NCBI GenBank assembly: GCA_023818695.1
Contig: JAMWCF010000001.1
Coordinates: forward strand, 659,306 to 697,180
DNA: 37,875 nucleotides
Source: Candidatus Omnitrophota bacterium
GTDB lineage: Bacteria; Omnitrophota; Gorgyraeia; 1-14-0-20-64-10
Direction: 5' to 3'
Notes under the pieces: model-generated
Seen by the model: only the letters and a program-made list of their open reading frames with translations
Database searches by the model: none
What the model was told of the DNA's origin: nothing
Program-made: the position numbers and the translations under genes
In this document: in pieces, positions 16,600 to 24,181 of the stretch
How the letters are laid out: each line of letters starts with the position of its first letter
How positions within the stretch are numbered: position 1 is the first letter of the stretch

Positions 16600-17005
16600 T
16601 GATCTTGATCAGCACCCTTTTTTTTCTTCGGCCGTCAAACTCCCCGTAAAAAATCTGCTCCCATGGTCCAAAATCAAGTTTACCATTGGTGACGGCCACC
16701 GTGACGTCCCTTCCGAATAGTTGCCGTTTGATGTGGGAATCCCCGTTGTCCTCCCCGGTGAGATTGTGTTTGTATTTCTTGACGTCGTAAGGAACCAGCT
16801 TCTCCAGGAATTCAGCAAAGTCGCTGTGGAGCCCCTCCTCGTCATCGTTGATGAAGACGGAGGCGGTGATGTGCATGGCGTTGACCAGAACCAGCCCTTC
16901 CTTAATCCCGCTCTTTTTGACCGCCTCCTCCACCTGCGGCGTGATGTTGATGAAGGCCATCCGGGTCTTCGTGTTGAACCAGAGCTCTTCCCTATATGTT
17001 TTCAC
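16589..17005 (-). CDS. YjbQ/UPF0047 family protein
   Basis: A 138-residue member of the YjbQ family, small trimeric proteins some of which show thiamine-phosphate synthase activity. Conserved parts are [30 protein letters not shown], the HSDF element and [15 protein letters not shown] with [13 protein letters not shown] near the end. I chose the GTG at 17005 (TAGTG overlap with the reductase stop), giving the usual V/M-K-T-Y start; a GTG at 17014 would add three residues. The physiological role is unclear in most bacteria. Confidence 0.9.
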   Translation of the reverse strand: MKTYREELWFNTKTRMAFINITPQVEEAVKKSGIKEGLVLVNAMHITASVFINDDEEGLHSDFAEFLEKLVPYDVKKYKHNLTGEDNGDSHIKRQLFGRDVTVAVTNGKLDFGPWEQIFYGEFDGRRKKRVLIKIIGE

Positions 17006-17982
17006 TAGTCCCACACTCCTTGATAGAAATTTCTCGGCCAGGAGTGCTTCTTCAGCTCGGCCAGCGTCCGGGCGTCCAGCGCAGCGCCGTCGCTGACGGC
17101 GCAGTTCCTCTCCACGTTGGAGACTTTGCGCATGCCGGGAATCACGGTCGAAACCGCGGGATGGCTCAAAACGAACCGCAGCGCCAGCTCAGCCAGGGTC
17201 GGGACAGCGGGAGTGAGCAGTTTTTTAAGCGGCTCCACCCGCCGGCAGGTCTCCGCAAGGCGCTCTCCCCTGAAATAACCGGCCCTCCAATCCCCCCGCT
17301 GGAAGCGGGTTTCCGGTGTCAGCGAGCCGGTGAGAGACCCCTCGTCGAACGGCACCCGCACGATGACGGCCACACCGTGTTCCTGACAAAGGGGGAAAAG
17401 CCGTTTCTCCGGGGTCTGGTCGAAAACGTTGTAGATGACCTGCACCGAATCAAGACCGCCGGAGGCGACGAGCTTCAACACCGACTCCGGCTGGTGGTCG
17501 TTGACGGAGATACCGAAGGACCGGATCTTGCCCTGTTTTTTGAGGAGATCGATCGCCGTGCGCCATTCCTGGGAAGCAAGCCAGGCATCCAGCCAGACAT
17601 GGAACTGAAGCAGGTCGATCCGCTCCCGACCAAGGCGCTTGAGACTGGTTTCGGCGCAGCGGACGATCCAGCTGGCGGGAAAGGCCCGTTCGGCGGGCGT
17701 GGACGGAGGGGGCGGCCACTCCATCGTCTTGGAAGGGACTTTCGTGGCGACATACACCTGCCCCCTCCAGTCCCGCAGGGTCTCCCCGAGCACCTTCTCG
17801 CTGTGCCCGTTGCCGTAGACGTAAGCGGTATCGAAGAAGTTGACACCGAGCTCCAGCGCCCGGCGGATCGCCCGCCGGCCCTCCTCATCGTCGCGCGAGC
17901 CCCATCCTCCGCCCAACCCCCAGCAGCCGAAACCGATCTCGGAGACCTGCCAGCCGGTTCTGCCGAAGGGGCGCAGTCGCAT
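17005..17982 (-). CDS. Aldo/keto reductase
   Basis: A 325-residue NAD(P)H-dependent oxidoreductase of the AKR superfamily (TIM barrel). The catalytic tetrad is visible: Asp51 and Tyr56 in FFDTAYVYG, Lys81 in VATKVP and His128 in [16 protein letters not shown] and the late [16 protein letters not shown] region match the cofactor-binding C-terminus. The substrate is unknown. The start codon shares one nucleotide with the upstream stop (TAATG). Confidence 0.94.
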   Translation of the reverse strand: MRLRPFGRTGWQVSEIGFGCWGLGGGWGSRDDEEGRRAIRRALELGVNFFDTAYVYGNGHSEKVLGETLRDWRGQVYVATKVPSKTMEWPPPPSTPAERAFPASWIVRCAETSLKRLGRERIDLLQFHVWLDAWLASQEWRTAIDLLKKQGKIRSFGISVNDHQPESVLKLVASGGLDSVQVIYNVFDQTPEKRLFPLCQEHGVAVIVRVPFDEGSLTGSLTPETRFQRGDWRAGYFRGERLAETCRRVEPLKKLLTPAVPTLAELALRFVLSHPAVSTVIPGMRKVSNVERNCAVSDGAALDARTLAELKKHSWPRNFYQGVWD

Positions 17983-18347
17983 TACTTCTTGTAGGAGGAT
18001 TGCTCCAGGTCGGACATGACAAACTCTGGCTGCATGATCGGCCTGTATCCTTCGGGGACCGGAACGGGGAACGTGACGATCTCGTAGGCCCCCAGCACCG
18101 ACCGGGCGATCGCGTAGCCGACTCCCTTGGCCAGCCCCCAGGAGAGCCCGACGCCGGGCCCGTCCTCCTGCCAGACGAGAGAGGTCTGCTTGAAAATCTC
18201 CATCCAGCCGGTGGCGGCGTTGGCGATGCCCCGGAAAAGTTTTTTCACCACCAGGGCGCCGGTCTCCTCCTCGGCGGCCAGCGCTGGCTGCGCCGCCGCA
18301 GCCATAACCAATCCGATGATCATGAAAGCTGCAAGAATTTTCTTCAT
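17982..18347 (-). CDS. Exosortase-system-associated protein, TIGR04073-like
   Basis: A 121-residue exported protein. The signal peptide is MKKILAAFMIIGLVMAAAAQPALA. The mature part has KLFRGIANAATGWMEIFKQ, then GLSWGLAKGVGYAIARSVLGAYEIVTFPVPVPEGY and IMQPEF. This matches the pattern of the TIGR04073 family, found in genomes with exosortase systems; its function is unknown. It is the first gene of the long minus-strand run and has an AGGAGG ribosome site. No exosortase gene is in the window, but the exopolysaccharide operon at 1-7482 also looks XrtA-associated, which supports the idea that the genome encodes one. Confidence 0.85.
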   Translation of the reverse strand: MKKILAAFMIIGLVMAAAAQPALAAEEETGALVVKKLFRGIANAATGWMEIFKQTSLVWQEDGPGVGLSWGLAKGVGYAIARSVLGAYEIVTFPVPVPEGYRPIMQPEFVMSDLEQSSYKK

Positions 18348-18396
18348 GTCATTCCTCCTGTTTTCCCAGATGATGGCGAATGCTTTTGCGCCATTG

Positions 18397-18402
18397 TATC
18401 AT
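18397..18402 (+). promoter_or_regulatory. -10 box in a divergent promoter, leaderless helicase start
   Basis: TATCAT lies 6 nt before the ATG at 18409, which has no ribosome site. A clear -35 is not visible on this strand. On the opposite strand the same few bases read TATGATACAAT and could serve as the -10 for the TIGR04073-type gene starting at 18347. The 61-nt gap therefore probably holds overlapping divergent promoters. Confidence 0.35.
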
Positions 18403-18408
18403 ACTCGA

Positions 18409-20478
18409 ATGGAGACCCACGCCGGCCTGGCACATCCTTTCGAATACGATCCTTTCCAGAAAGAGGCGATCGCCTGCATCAGGAAGGGGATCTCTGTTTT
18501 CGTCTCGGCCCCCACCGGCGCCGGCAAGACCGTGATCGCGGAGGTGGCGGTCGAACAGGCGATGCACTTAAGCGGCGGCCGGTCCAGCGGGGCGGCCATC
18601 TACACCGCCCCCATCAAAGCGGTCAGCAACCAGAAATTCCGGGACTTCCACGCCTGCTACGGGGAGAAGGTCGGCATCCTGACCGGCGACGTGACGATCA
18701 ATCCCGGCGCCCCCCTGCTGATCATGACGACGGAGATCTACCGAAACTCCCTGCTGGAAGAGAAGGGGCGGTTCTCCTCCTGCCGGTGGATCATCTTCGA
18801 CGAGGTCCATTTTCTCGACGACCCGGAAAGAGGCACCGTCTGGGAGGAGGCCCTGCTGTTGACACCACGGCAGACGGAGATCCTGGCATTGAGCGCCACC
18901 ATCCCAAACGCCGCCCAGCTGGCCGCCTGGATCGAAAAAATCCACGGCCGGCCGGTGAAGGTCATCCAGGAAAACCACCGGCCGGTTCCGCTGCGGTTCT
19001 CCTTCCAATGCCAGAACCAGCTTTTCTCCAACATGGAGATCCTCAAAAAAAATGGTTACGCCGGCTTCGACCGGAAATCCGAGAAATTCAACAGGCCGTT
19101 CAGGATGATGCGGCGCCACAGGAGAGGAGGCAGAGCCTTTTTCAAAGGGTCGCCGGGTTTCAGCGGGCCGCCGGCCCCCTACGGCAAGCCGAATAGGGCG
19201 CCCGACCTGCTGAAGGCGATCCGAAACGCCGGCCATCTCCCCTGCCTTTACTTCACATTCAGCCGGAAGCGGACCGAAGAGCTGGCCTGGGAATTCGCAG
19301 GGCTGGGGCTGGCCGAGCCGGAGACGAAGAGCCGTCTTCTGGAGGAGTTCGACCGACTCTGCCGGAAATACGAGATTTCCGGGGAACGGTCCAGCTGGTC
19401 GATGCGGGAGCTGATCGCCCAGGGGATCGCCTTCCACCACGCGGGGTTGCTGCCGACCCTGAAGGAGGTCATCGAACAGCTCTTCAGCAAGCGGCTGATC
19501 CAGGTGATCGTCACCACGGAGACCTTCGCGCTGGGGATCAACATGCCGGCCCGCTGCGTCGTCCTGGACACCCTGGTTAAGAGGATGCCCCGCTTCAGCT
19601 CCGACGTCTTCGTTCGGTCGGTGCTGAAGGTGCGGGAACTCTCCCAGATGGCGGGACGGGCCGGCCGGCGCGGCATGGATGAGATGGGTTTCGTCTACCT
19701 GCGGATCAATCCGTGGGAGGTCCCCTTCCCGGAGCTGACCCGACTCCTGCACGGCAAGCCGGAGGAGGTCTCCAGCCGGTTCAACCTCACCTACGCGACG
19801 GTCCTGAACCTGTACAAAAGCTACCTCCAAAACCTCTTCGAGTTCTACGAGAAAACCCTCCACGCCTTCCAGTCGAGCCCGCTCGAGCAGAAAGAGGCGA
19901 GGGATCTGATCCGCCGCAAGCTCACCCTCCTGCAGGAGATGGGCTACGTGGCGCAGGGGGGAAAGCTGACTTCCAAAGGAGTGTTCGCCATTTCTCTCTA
20001 CGGCTATGAGCTGTTTCTCTCCGAGATGTTCGAGGCCGGCGTGCTGGACGAGCTGGATATGACCGACCTGGGGATCCTGCTTTTCGCCGCCGTGTACGAG
20101 CCGCCGCGCAAAGCCCTGCCGGTCCAGCCGCCCCACCGGCTCAAAGGGCTGGTGCTGAAAGCGCACGAGGTCATGACCGACATCCACCAGGCGGAACGGC
20201 GCCTGCGGATCAAACCGTTCACCAAACCGCCGGCCTTTCACCTTTCCGTGACGGTGGAAAAATGGATCAGCGGGGCCTCCTTCGAGAAGGTGGTGCAGGC
20301 CTCGGACGAGGATGAGGGGGGGCTGATTCGCTTCATGAGGATGACGGTCCAGCTTTGCCGGGCGCTGGCGACGGCGCCCGCGGCGTCGGCTGCCCTGAAG
20401 GAAAAAACCTCTAAATTGATCCACCGGATCAACCGGGACCAGGTGGACGCCGAAGCGGAACTGCGCCGCTGTCTGTAA
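18409..20478 (+). CDS. Ski2-like superfamily 2 RNA helicase
   Basis: A 689-residue DExH helicase close in motif wording to the Ski2/Mtr4 group. Motifs: HPFEYDPFQKEAI (Q-like region, 9-21), APTGAGKT (34-41), TAPIKAVSNQKFRDF (66-80), LTGDVTINPGA, DEVH (131-134) followed by FLDDPERGTVWEE, SAT (162-164), FHHAGLLPTLKEVIEQLF, VIVTTETFALGINMPAR, and QMAGRAGRRGMDE (413-425). A helical C-terminal part follows, but the full DSHCT region of eukaryotic Ski2 is not evident. ATP-driven RNA unwinding is the likely activity. I chose the ATG at 18409 because homology begins there; an in-frame ATG at 18373 would overlap the likely promoter. Confidence 0.9.
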   Translation: METHAGLAHPFEYDPFQKEAIACIRKGISVFVSAPTGAGKTVIAEVAVEQAMHLSGGRSSGAAIYTAPIKAVSNQKFRDFHACYGEKVGILTGDVTINPGAPLLIMTTEIYRNSLLEEKGRFSSCRWIIFDEVHFLDDPERGTVWEEALLLTPRQTEILALSATIPNAAQLAAWIEKIHGRPVKVIQENHRPVPLRFSFQCQNQLFSNMEILKKNGYAGFDRKSEKFNRPFRMMRRHRRGGRAFFKGSPGFSGPPAPYGKPNRAPDLLKAIRNAGHLPCLYFTFSRKRTEELAWEFAGLGLAEPETKSRLLEEFDRLCRKYEISGERSSWSMRELIAQGIAFHHAGLLPTLKEVIEQLFSKRLIQVIVTTETFALGINMPARCVVLDTLVKRMPRFSSDVFVRSVLKVRELSQMAGRAGRRGMDEMGFVYLRINPWEVPFPELTRLLHGKPEEVSSRFNLTYATVLNLYKSYLQNLFEFYEKTLHAFQSSPLEQKEARDLIRRKLTLLQEMGYVAQGGKLTSKGVFAISLYGYELFLSEMFEAGVLDELDMTDLGILLFAAVYEPPRKALPVQPPHRLKGLVLKAHEVMTDIHQAERRLRIKPFTKPPAFHLSVTVEKWISGASFEKVVQASDEDEGGLIRFMRMTVQLCRALATAPAASAALKEKTSKLIHRINRDQVDAEAELRRCL

Positions 20479-20489
20479 CCCCGGGCCTC

Positions 20490-20789
20490 TTACCGGATGC
20501 CCAGTTTCTGCTTCGCCGCTTCCGACATCCGGCTGGGGTCCCACCTCGGTTCCCACACCACCGTGACGGTCGCGTCTGTGACCCCCGGAACCTGCAGGGT
20601 CCGCTGCTTGACCTGCATGGCGATGTTGTACGCCATGCCGCAGCCTGGCGTGGTCAACGTCATCGTGACGGTCACCTTCTCCGGCGTCACGTCGATGCCG
20701 TAGATCAGCCCAAGGTCCACCACGTTCACCGGAATCTCCGGGTCGAAAACCTCCTTCAGCGCTTCCAGCACCTGCTCTTTCGTTACCAT
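20490..20789 (-). CDS. MIP18/DUF59 family metal-sulfur cluster assembly protein, SufT/PaaD-like
   Basis: A 99-residue DUF59 protein. It shows VFDPEIPVNVVDLGLIYGIDV and MTLTTPGCGMAYNIAMQVKQ with the conserved Cys, and ends with VVWEPRWDPSRMSEAAKQKLGI, the usual family end. Such proteins help insert iron-sulfur clusters into target enzymes. The ATG at 20789 follows an AAGGAG site by 7 nt. It lies 11 nt after the GH1 glycosidase gene and converges on the helicase with an 11-nt gap. Confidence 0.92.
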   Translation of the reverse strand: MVTKEQVLEALKEVFDPEIPVNVVDLGLIYGIDVTPEKVTVTMTLTTPGCGMAYNIAMQVKQRTLQVPGVTDATVTVVWEPRWDPSRMSEAAKQKLGIR

Positions 20790-20800
20790 CTGTCCGCTCC

Positions 20801-22021
20801 TTATTGATCGAAGAAGATCTGCTTCGAATAAATCAGGTTCATCAGCTTCTCGCCGCTGGGTCTGATTTTCCTTTCCATCGTGTTGTAATCCACCTCCACC
20901 AGCCCGAAGCGGGGCCTGAACCCGTGCGCCCATTCAAAATTGTCCATCAAAGACCAGTACAGATAGCCGGCCACGTTCGCGCCGCCGACCATCGCCTTGG
21001 CCATCTCCCCTACATGCGTCCGGATGAAATCCCACCGGACCTCGTCGTCATCGGCGCAGACGCCGTTCTCCGCGATCAGGACCGGCAGCCCGTACTGCTT
21101 GAGATCTGCCAGCACCCGGCGAAGCCCCTCCGGATAGATCTCCCAATCCATCCCGCTCCTGGGTCGTTGGCCGTCGTGATGCCACGGCGGGCAGACGCGC
21201 CCGGGGAATCGGATGAAATCCCGCGTGTAATAGTTCAACCCGATGAAATCCATCGTCCCCCTGCAAGCGTTGAGCACCCATTCGTTGGCGAGCCGGTGGC
21301 GGATCTTCGCGGCCCACCGGTCCGCCTTCGAACGCCAGCGGCACGGGTCGTAACAGCGGATGTGATGGGCGATCCCGACATAGGGGTTGAAAAGCCAGTC
21401 GGAGGATTTCGCATGCGCGTGGATCGCCGTGTAGGCGAGCCGGTGCGCCTGGACGAGGTTCTTCAAGGCCCGGATCGCCATGGGAATCGACCTTTTCCCC
21501 GGTGGCCACGTCCCGCACAGGTAACCGTAATAGACCAGGACCGTCGGCTCATTGATCGTGATCCACCAGGGGATCCGGTACTGGAACCGCTCCACCACCC
21601 GTTTGGCGTATCGGGCGAAATGCTCGGGGCTTCTGGAAGAGGCCCATCCCCCCTCTGCCGCGAACCACATCGGGTTGGTGAAATGGTGCAGGGTGACGAC
21701 CGGCACGATCTTCCGCGCCCGGCAGGCCTGGATGACTTTCTCGTAGTGGGTCAGCTCCTCCTCGGAAAAATGGCCCGGCGAGCGCTCGACGCGGGACCAC
21801 TCGATGGAGAAACGGTAGGCGTTGTGCCCGAGCCGCTTGGCGATATCCAGGTCCGTCTCGTACTGGTTGTAATGGTCGCAGGCCATGCCCGAGGGCTCCG
21901 GCACCAGCGGCACATGTTCCCACGCCCACCAGTCGTTCAGGCGGTTGTCTCCCTCCACCTGGTGGGCGGAGGTGCCGGCCCCCCACAGAAAATCGTTCGG
22001 AACCCTCAAATGTCCCTGCAT
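20801..22021 (-). CDS. Glycoside hydrolase family 1 beta-glycosidase
   Basis: A 406-residue GH1 enzyme hydrolysing beta-linked glucosides, galactosides or similar sugars by a retaining mechanism. The acid/base Glu158 is in TINEP and the nucleophile Glu318 in IAENG. Other family elements are PNDFLWGAGTSAHQVEG, NAYRFSIEWSRVE, LHHFTNPMWF, GLNYYTRDF and YWSLMDNFEWAHGFRPRFGLV. There is no signal peptide, so it acts in the cytoplasm. It is slightly shorter than the usual ~450 residues. No ribosome site is visible before the ATG. Confidence 0.95.
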   Translation of the reverse strand: MQGHLRVPNDFLWGAGTSAHQVEGDNRLNDWWAWEHVPLVPEPSGMACDHYNQYETDLDIAKRLGHNAYRFSIEWSRVERSPGHFSEEELTHYEKVIQACRARKIVPVVTLHHFTNPMWFAAEGGWASSRSPEHFARYAKRVVERFQYRIPWWITINEPTVLVYYGYLCGTWPPGKRSIPMAIRALKNLVQAHRLAYTAIHAHAKSSDWLFNPYVGIAHHIRCYDPCRWRSKADRWAAKIRHRLANEWVLNACRGTMDFIGLNYYTRDFIRFPGRVCPPWHHDGQRPRSGMDWEIYPEGLRRVLADLKQYGLPVLIAENGVCADDDEVRWDFIRTHVGEMAKAMVGGANVAGYLYWSLMDNFEWAHGFRPRFGLVEVDYNTMERKIRPSGEKLMNLIYSKQIFFDQ

Positions 22022-22078
22022 GTTGATCTACGTTATCTCAACTGAAGCCGTAAGGAAAGGGGTTTAAGGAAAGAAGAA

Positions 22079-22125
22079 ACGGGCGATGGAGAGACCCCGG
22101 GGAGAGGTTCCACCGCCCGTTTTTA
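22079..22125 (-). terminator. Hairpin terminator between the sulfurtransferase operon and the GH1 gene
   Basis: ACGGGCG (22079-22085) pairs with CGCCCGT (22114-22120), extended by TGG/CCA after one mismatch. Plus-strand reading gives a T run at 22120-22125. On the minus strand the hairpin is followed by a looser T/C-rich tract. The only transcript known to approach is the minus-strand one from 22141-23244, so that is the likely target; the symmetry would allow both directions. Confidence 0.6.
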
Positions 22126-22140
22126 CAAACAGTCCCCCTC

Positions 22141-22392
22141 TCAGAAACCGGGGACAGAAGTGCAACCCGCCGCTGGCGGAGTCCGCTTGACTTTGGCAAG
22201 GGCTTCCTCCGCTTGTCTGCGGGCTTTCGATTCGGCGTCAGCCAACGTCTGGCCTTCGCACTTGACGATCCATGCTCCCGGCTCTTCATTGTGGACCGAC
22301 ACGTAATAGGTCGATCCGAGCCGATACGAAACAATCTTCACCGGCCAGCCGGCCAGCTGCTCTTTGCGCTCGTGGTACTCCTGCGCCTGCAT
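22141..22392 (-). CDS. Small protein of unknown function
   Basis: An 83-residue soluble protein with no recognised family. It has HERKEQLAGWPVKIVSYRLGSTYYVSVHNEEPGAWIVKCEG, a beta-rich core, then a charged helix (LADAESKARRQAEEALAKVKR). The start ATG sits 3 nt after the sulfurtransferase stop (TAAGGAATG), so it is the second gene of that operon, and a terminator hairpin follows. Co-transcription and a composition like its neighbours support a real gene. Any link to sulfur metabolism would be a guess. Confidence 0.65.
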   Translation of the reverse strand: MQAQEYHERKEQLAGWPVKIVSYRLGSTYYVSVHNEEPGAWIVKCEGQTLADAESKARRQAEEALAKVKRTPPAAGCTSVPGF

Positions 22393-22395
22393 TCC

Positions 22396-23244
22396 TTAAG
22401 GCCTTTCAATCGGCGCGGCCACGAGGTTTCCCCACTCGGTCCAGCTGCCGTCGTAATTCTTGACATCCTTGTATCCCAAGAGGTACTTCAGCACGAACCA
22501 GGTGTGCGAAGACCTCTCGCCGATGCGGCAATAGGCGATGACCGGTTTTTGTCCCGTGATCCCGGCGCCGCCGTAGATGGTTTTCAGTTCCTCCGGCGAC
22601 TTGAAGGTGCCGTCCTCATTGCAGGCCTTGGCCCACGGCACCGACTTGGCGCCCGGAATGTGCCCTCCTCTCTGGCAGGTTTCCGGCAAGCCGGGAGGAG
22701 CCAATATCTCCCCGGTGAACTCCTGCGGGCTGCGGACATCCACCAGGTCGGCTGTCTTCCTGGAGGAGGCCGCCTGCACGTCCGGCAGGAAGGCCCGGAT
22801 CGAGTAATCCGGCGTCTTGGCCTTGTAAGAGGTCTTCTGGATCTTCGGCGCTTCCTGCGTCAGTTCGCGCGACTCGGCCAGCCATTTCTTTCGGCCGCCG
22901 TCCATCAGGCGCACGTCGGCGTGCCCGTAGATCTTCATCTGCCAAAAGGCCCACGCGGCGAACCAGTTGTTGTTGTCTCCGTAAAGGATGACGGTCGTCT
23001 GGGGGGTGATGCCCGATTCCCCCATGAGCTGTTCGAACTTCTGCTGGGAGATGATGTCGCGCCGCAGGGTGTCGCACAGCTGGCGGCTCCAATCCCAGCC
23101 GACAGCAGCGGGGATATGCCCTTCGGAATAGGCCTTGGTGTCGACGTCCACTTCCACAATGCGGATTTTCGGATCGTTAAGGTGTTCGGCCACCCAGGAG
23201 GTGGAAACAACGACGCCTGAAGCGGTTTGCAGTCCTGTAGACAT
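22396..23244 (-). CDS. Thiosulfate/3-mercaptopyruvate sulfurtransferase, two rhodanese domains
   Basis: A 282-residue tandem-rhodanese protein. The N-terminal domain is inactive (YGDNNNWFA where the loop would be). The C-terminal active loop is AYCRIGERSSHTW with Cys239, the wording seen in the actinobacterial CysA2/SseA-type and related enzymes. VDVRSPQEFTGE and RGGHIPGAKSVPW are the CH2-type motifs. It transfers sulfur from thiosulfate or mercaptopyruvate to an acceptor. The ribosome site is AAGGAG and a strong promoter lies upstream. Confidence 0.94.
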   Translation of the reverse strand: MSTGLQTASGVVVSTSWVAEHLNDPKIRIVEVDVDTKAYSEGHIPAAVGWDWSRQLCDTLRRDIISQQKFEQLMGESGITPQTTVILYGDNNNWFAAWAFWQMKIYGHADVRLMDGGRKKWLAESRELTQEAPKIQKTSYKAKTPDYSIRAFLPDVQAASSRKTADLVDVRSPQEFTGEILAPPGLPETCQRGGHIPGAKSVPWAKACNEDGTFKSPEELKTIYGGAGITGQKPVIAYCRIGERSSHTWFVLKYLLGYKDVKNYDGSWTEWGNLVAAPIERP

Positions 23245-23273
23245 GGGACGACTCCTTCCCTTGAGGAAACCTC

Positions 23274-23302
23274 ATTATGCCAAACAGGGGAAGGTTCGTC
23301 AA
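23274..23302 (-). promoter_or_regulatory. Sigma-70 promoter of the sulfurtransferase operon
   Basis: On the minus strand TTGACG (23297-23302) and CATAAT (23274-23279) are separated by exactly 17 nt, each matching 5 of 6 consensus bases. The predicted start near 23267 gives a leader of about 23 nt containing the AAGGAG site. Confidence 0.75.
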
Positions 23303-23357
23303 GACGAGAGGTCCTTCAACTCCCTTAGAGCTGGCTTCAAAACCTCGCGTGAGCTAC

Positions 23358-23483
23358 GTTGCGTGCGCCAGGCGGCCAAATCCAAGGAGCGACGCCGGAG
23401 ATAGCCGCCTGCCGCCGCAACCCGAGAGGCTGGGCGGAACTGCGTCGCCCTGCGGCGTTGCTCGTCGTCGGCGTAGCGCTCCT
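23358..23483. other. GC-rich structured intergenic element
   Basis: The stretch from 23303 to 23523 has no gene that I can support. It holds two nested imperfect inverted repeats. GTTGCG...AGGCGGC (23358-23376) pairs with GCCGCCT...CGCAAC (23404-23421), and AAGGAGCGACGCCG (23384-23397) resembles the reverse complement of CGGCGTAGCGCTCCT (23469-23483). It could be a dispersed REP-like repeat, a small RNA or the remnant of a decayed gene. Confidence 0.35.
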
Positions 23484-23523
23484 ATGTCAGGACATCCCGC
23501 CATCTCCCTGTGCATGAATCCCT

Positions 23524-24181
23524 TCAAATCCTGTCCGGCATCAGAAACAGCTCTTCATCGGCGGTCTTTCAACCGGAAACAGATCAAACCGTCCTTCGTC
23601 CGAAAAATCATCTGCCGGAAAAAGAAGTGGCCCGCCTCCGTCCAGGTCACACGTCCTGGATAAAGCCAGTGCCTCAACAGAAACAGCATGTGGAAAGCCA
23701 TGTAAGCGGCCAGCAAAAAAGCGGCTCCTTTTTGTCTGCCACTCAAAGCGGGCGCGGGAAACGCCTCGGGCTCGAGCTTGCCACCCCGCCGAAGAAATAT
23801 GGCAACCCCACCTGGAACCGCAGCAGCCAAAGGGCCCATCTGGGGACCGTTTGCGACCTTAAGCCGGGACGCAGGAGGACGTCCAAAGAAAAACCCTATG
23901 CGCCGGCACAGAAATCATCGGAAAGCTGACGAGCGTCAGCAGATAGAAGTAGTTCAGATAATACCCCTGCTCGATTAAAAAGATGTGAGCGAATCCGATG
24001 AAAAACATGAAGACGCTGACCCTGTAAAGAAAGCCGGCTGCGATGAAGTGGGTATAGATCCACCCTTTCCTGAAATAGCGGACAACCTCCACCAGGATCA
24101 GCACGCCGAAGACGATCCGGAAGAACACGATGGAGGCGACGTCGACCGGGGAAAAGAGGGCTGTAAGGGCTTTTGCTTCAT
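23524..24181 (-). pseudogene. Decayed tandem copy of the HTTM membrane-protein gene
   Basis: This is a degenerate duplicate of the intact gene just upstream (24178-25695). It keeps LFSPVDVASIVFFRI, VVRYFRKGWI, YRVSVFMFFIGF, a GRQKGAAFLLAAYMAFHML segment, and a final KDRR and EELFLMPD. Lesions by comparison: the start ATG (overlapping the parent's stop as ATGA) is out of frame with the homologous part. About 36 codons are lost in frame after WIYTH. One base is missing after PAHR, near 23900. A further shift and a loss of about 145 codons follow AKL. A final shift near KDR leads to a stop at 23524. Confidence 0.88.

Noticed and set aside
18568-20556. 662-codon open frame antisense to the helicase gene
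   Set aside because: The helicase frame carries all SF2 motifs. The antisense frame has a His/Gly/Gln/Arg-rich composition typical of GC-rich shadow frames and no recognisable domain.
22038-22334. 98-codon minus-strand open frame spanning the terminator
   Set aside because: It reads through a clear terminator hairpin and overlaps the better-supported 83-residue gene in another frame.
23277-23663. 128-codon plus-strand open frame after the sulfurtransferase promoter
   Set aside because: No domain, no ribosome site, crosses the promoter-distal structured element and the HTTM remnant in antisense.
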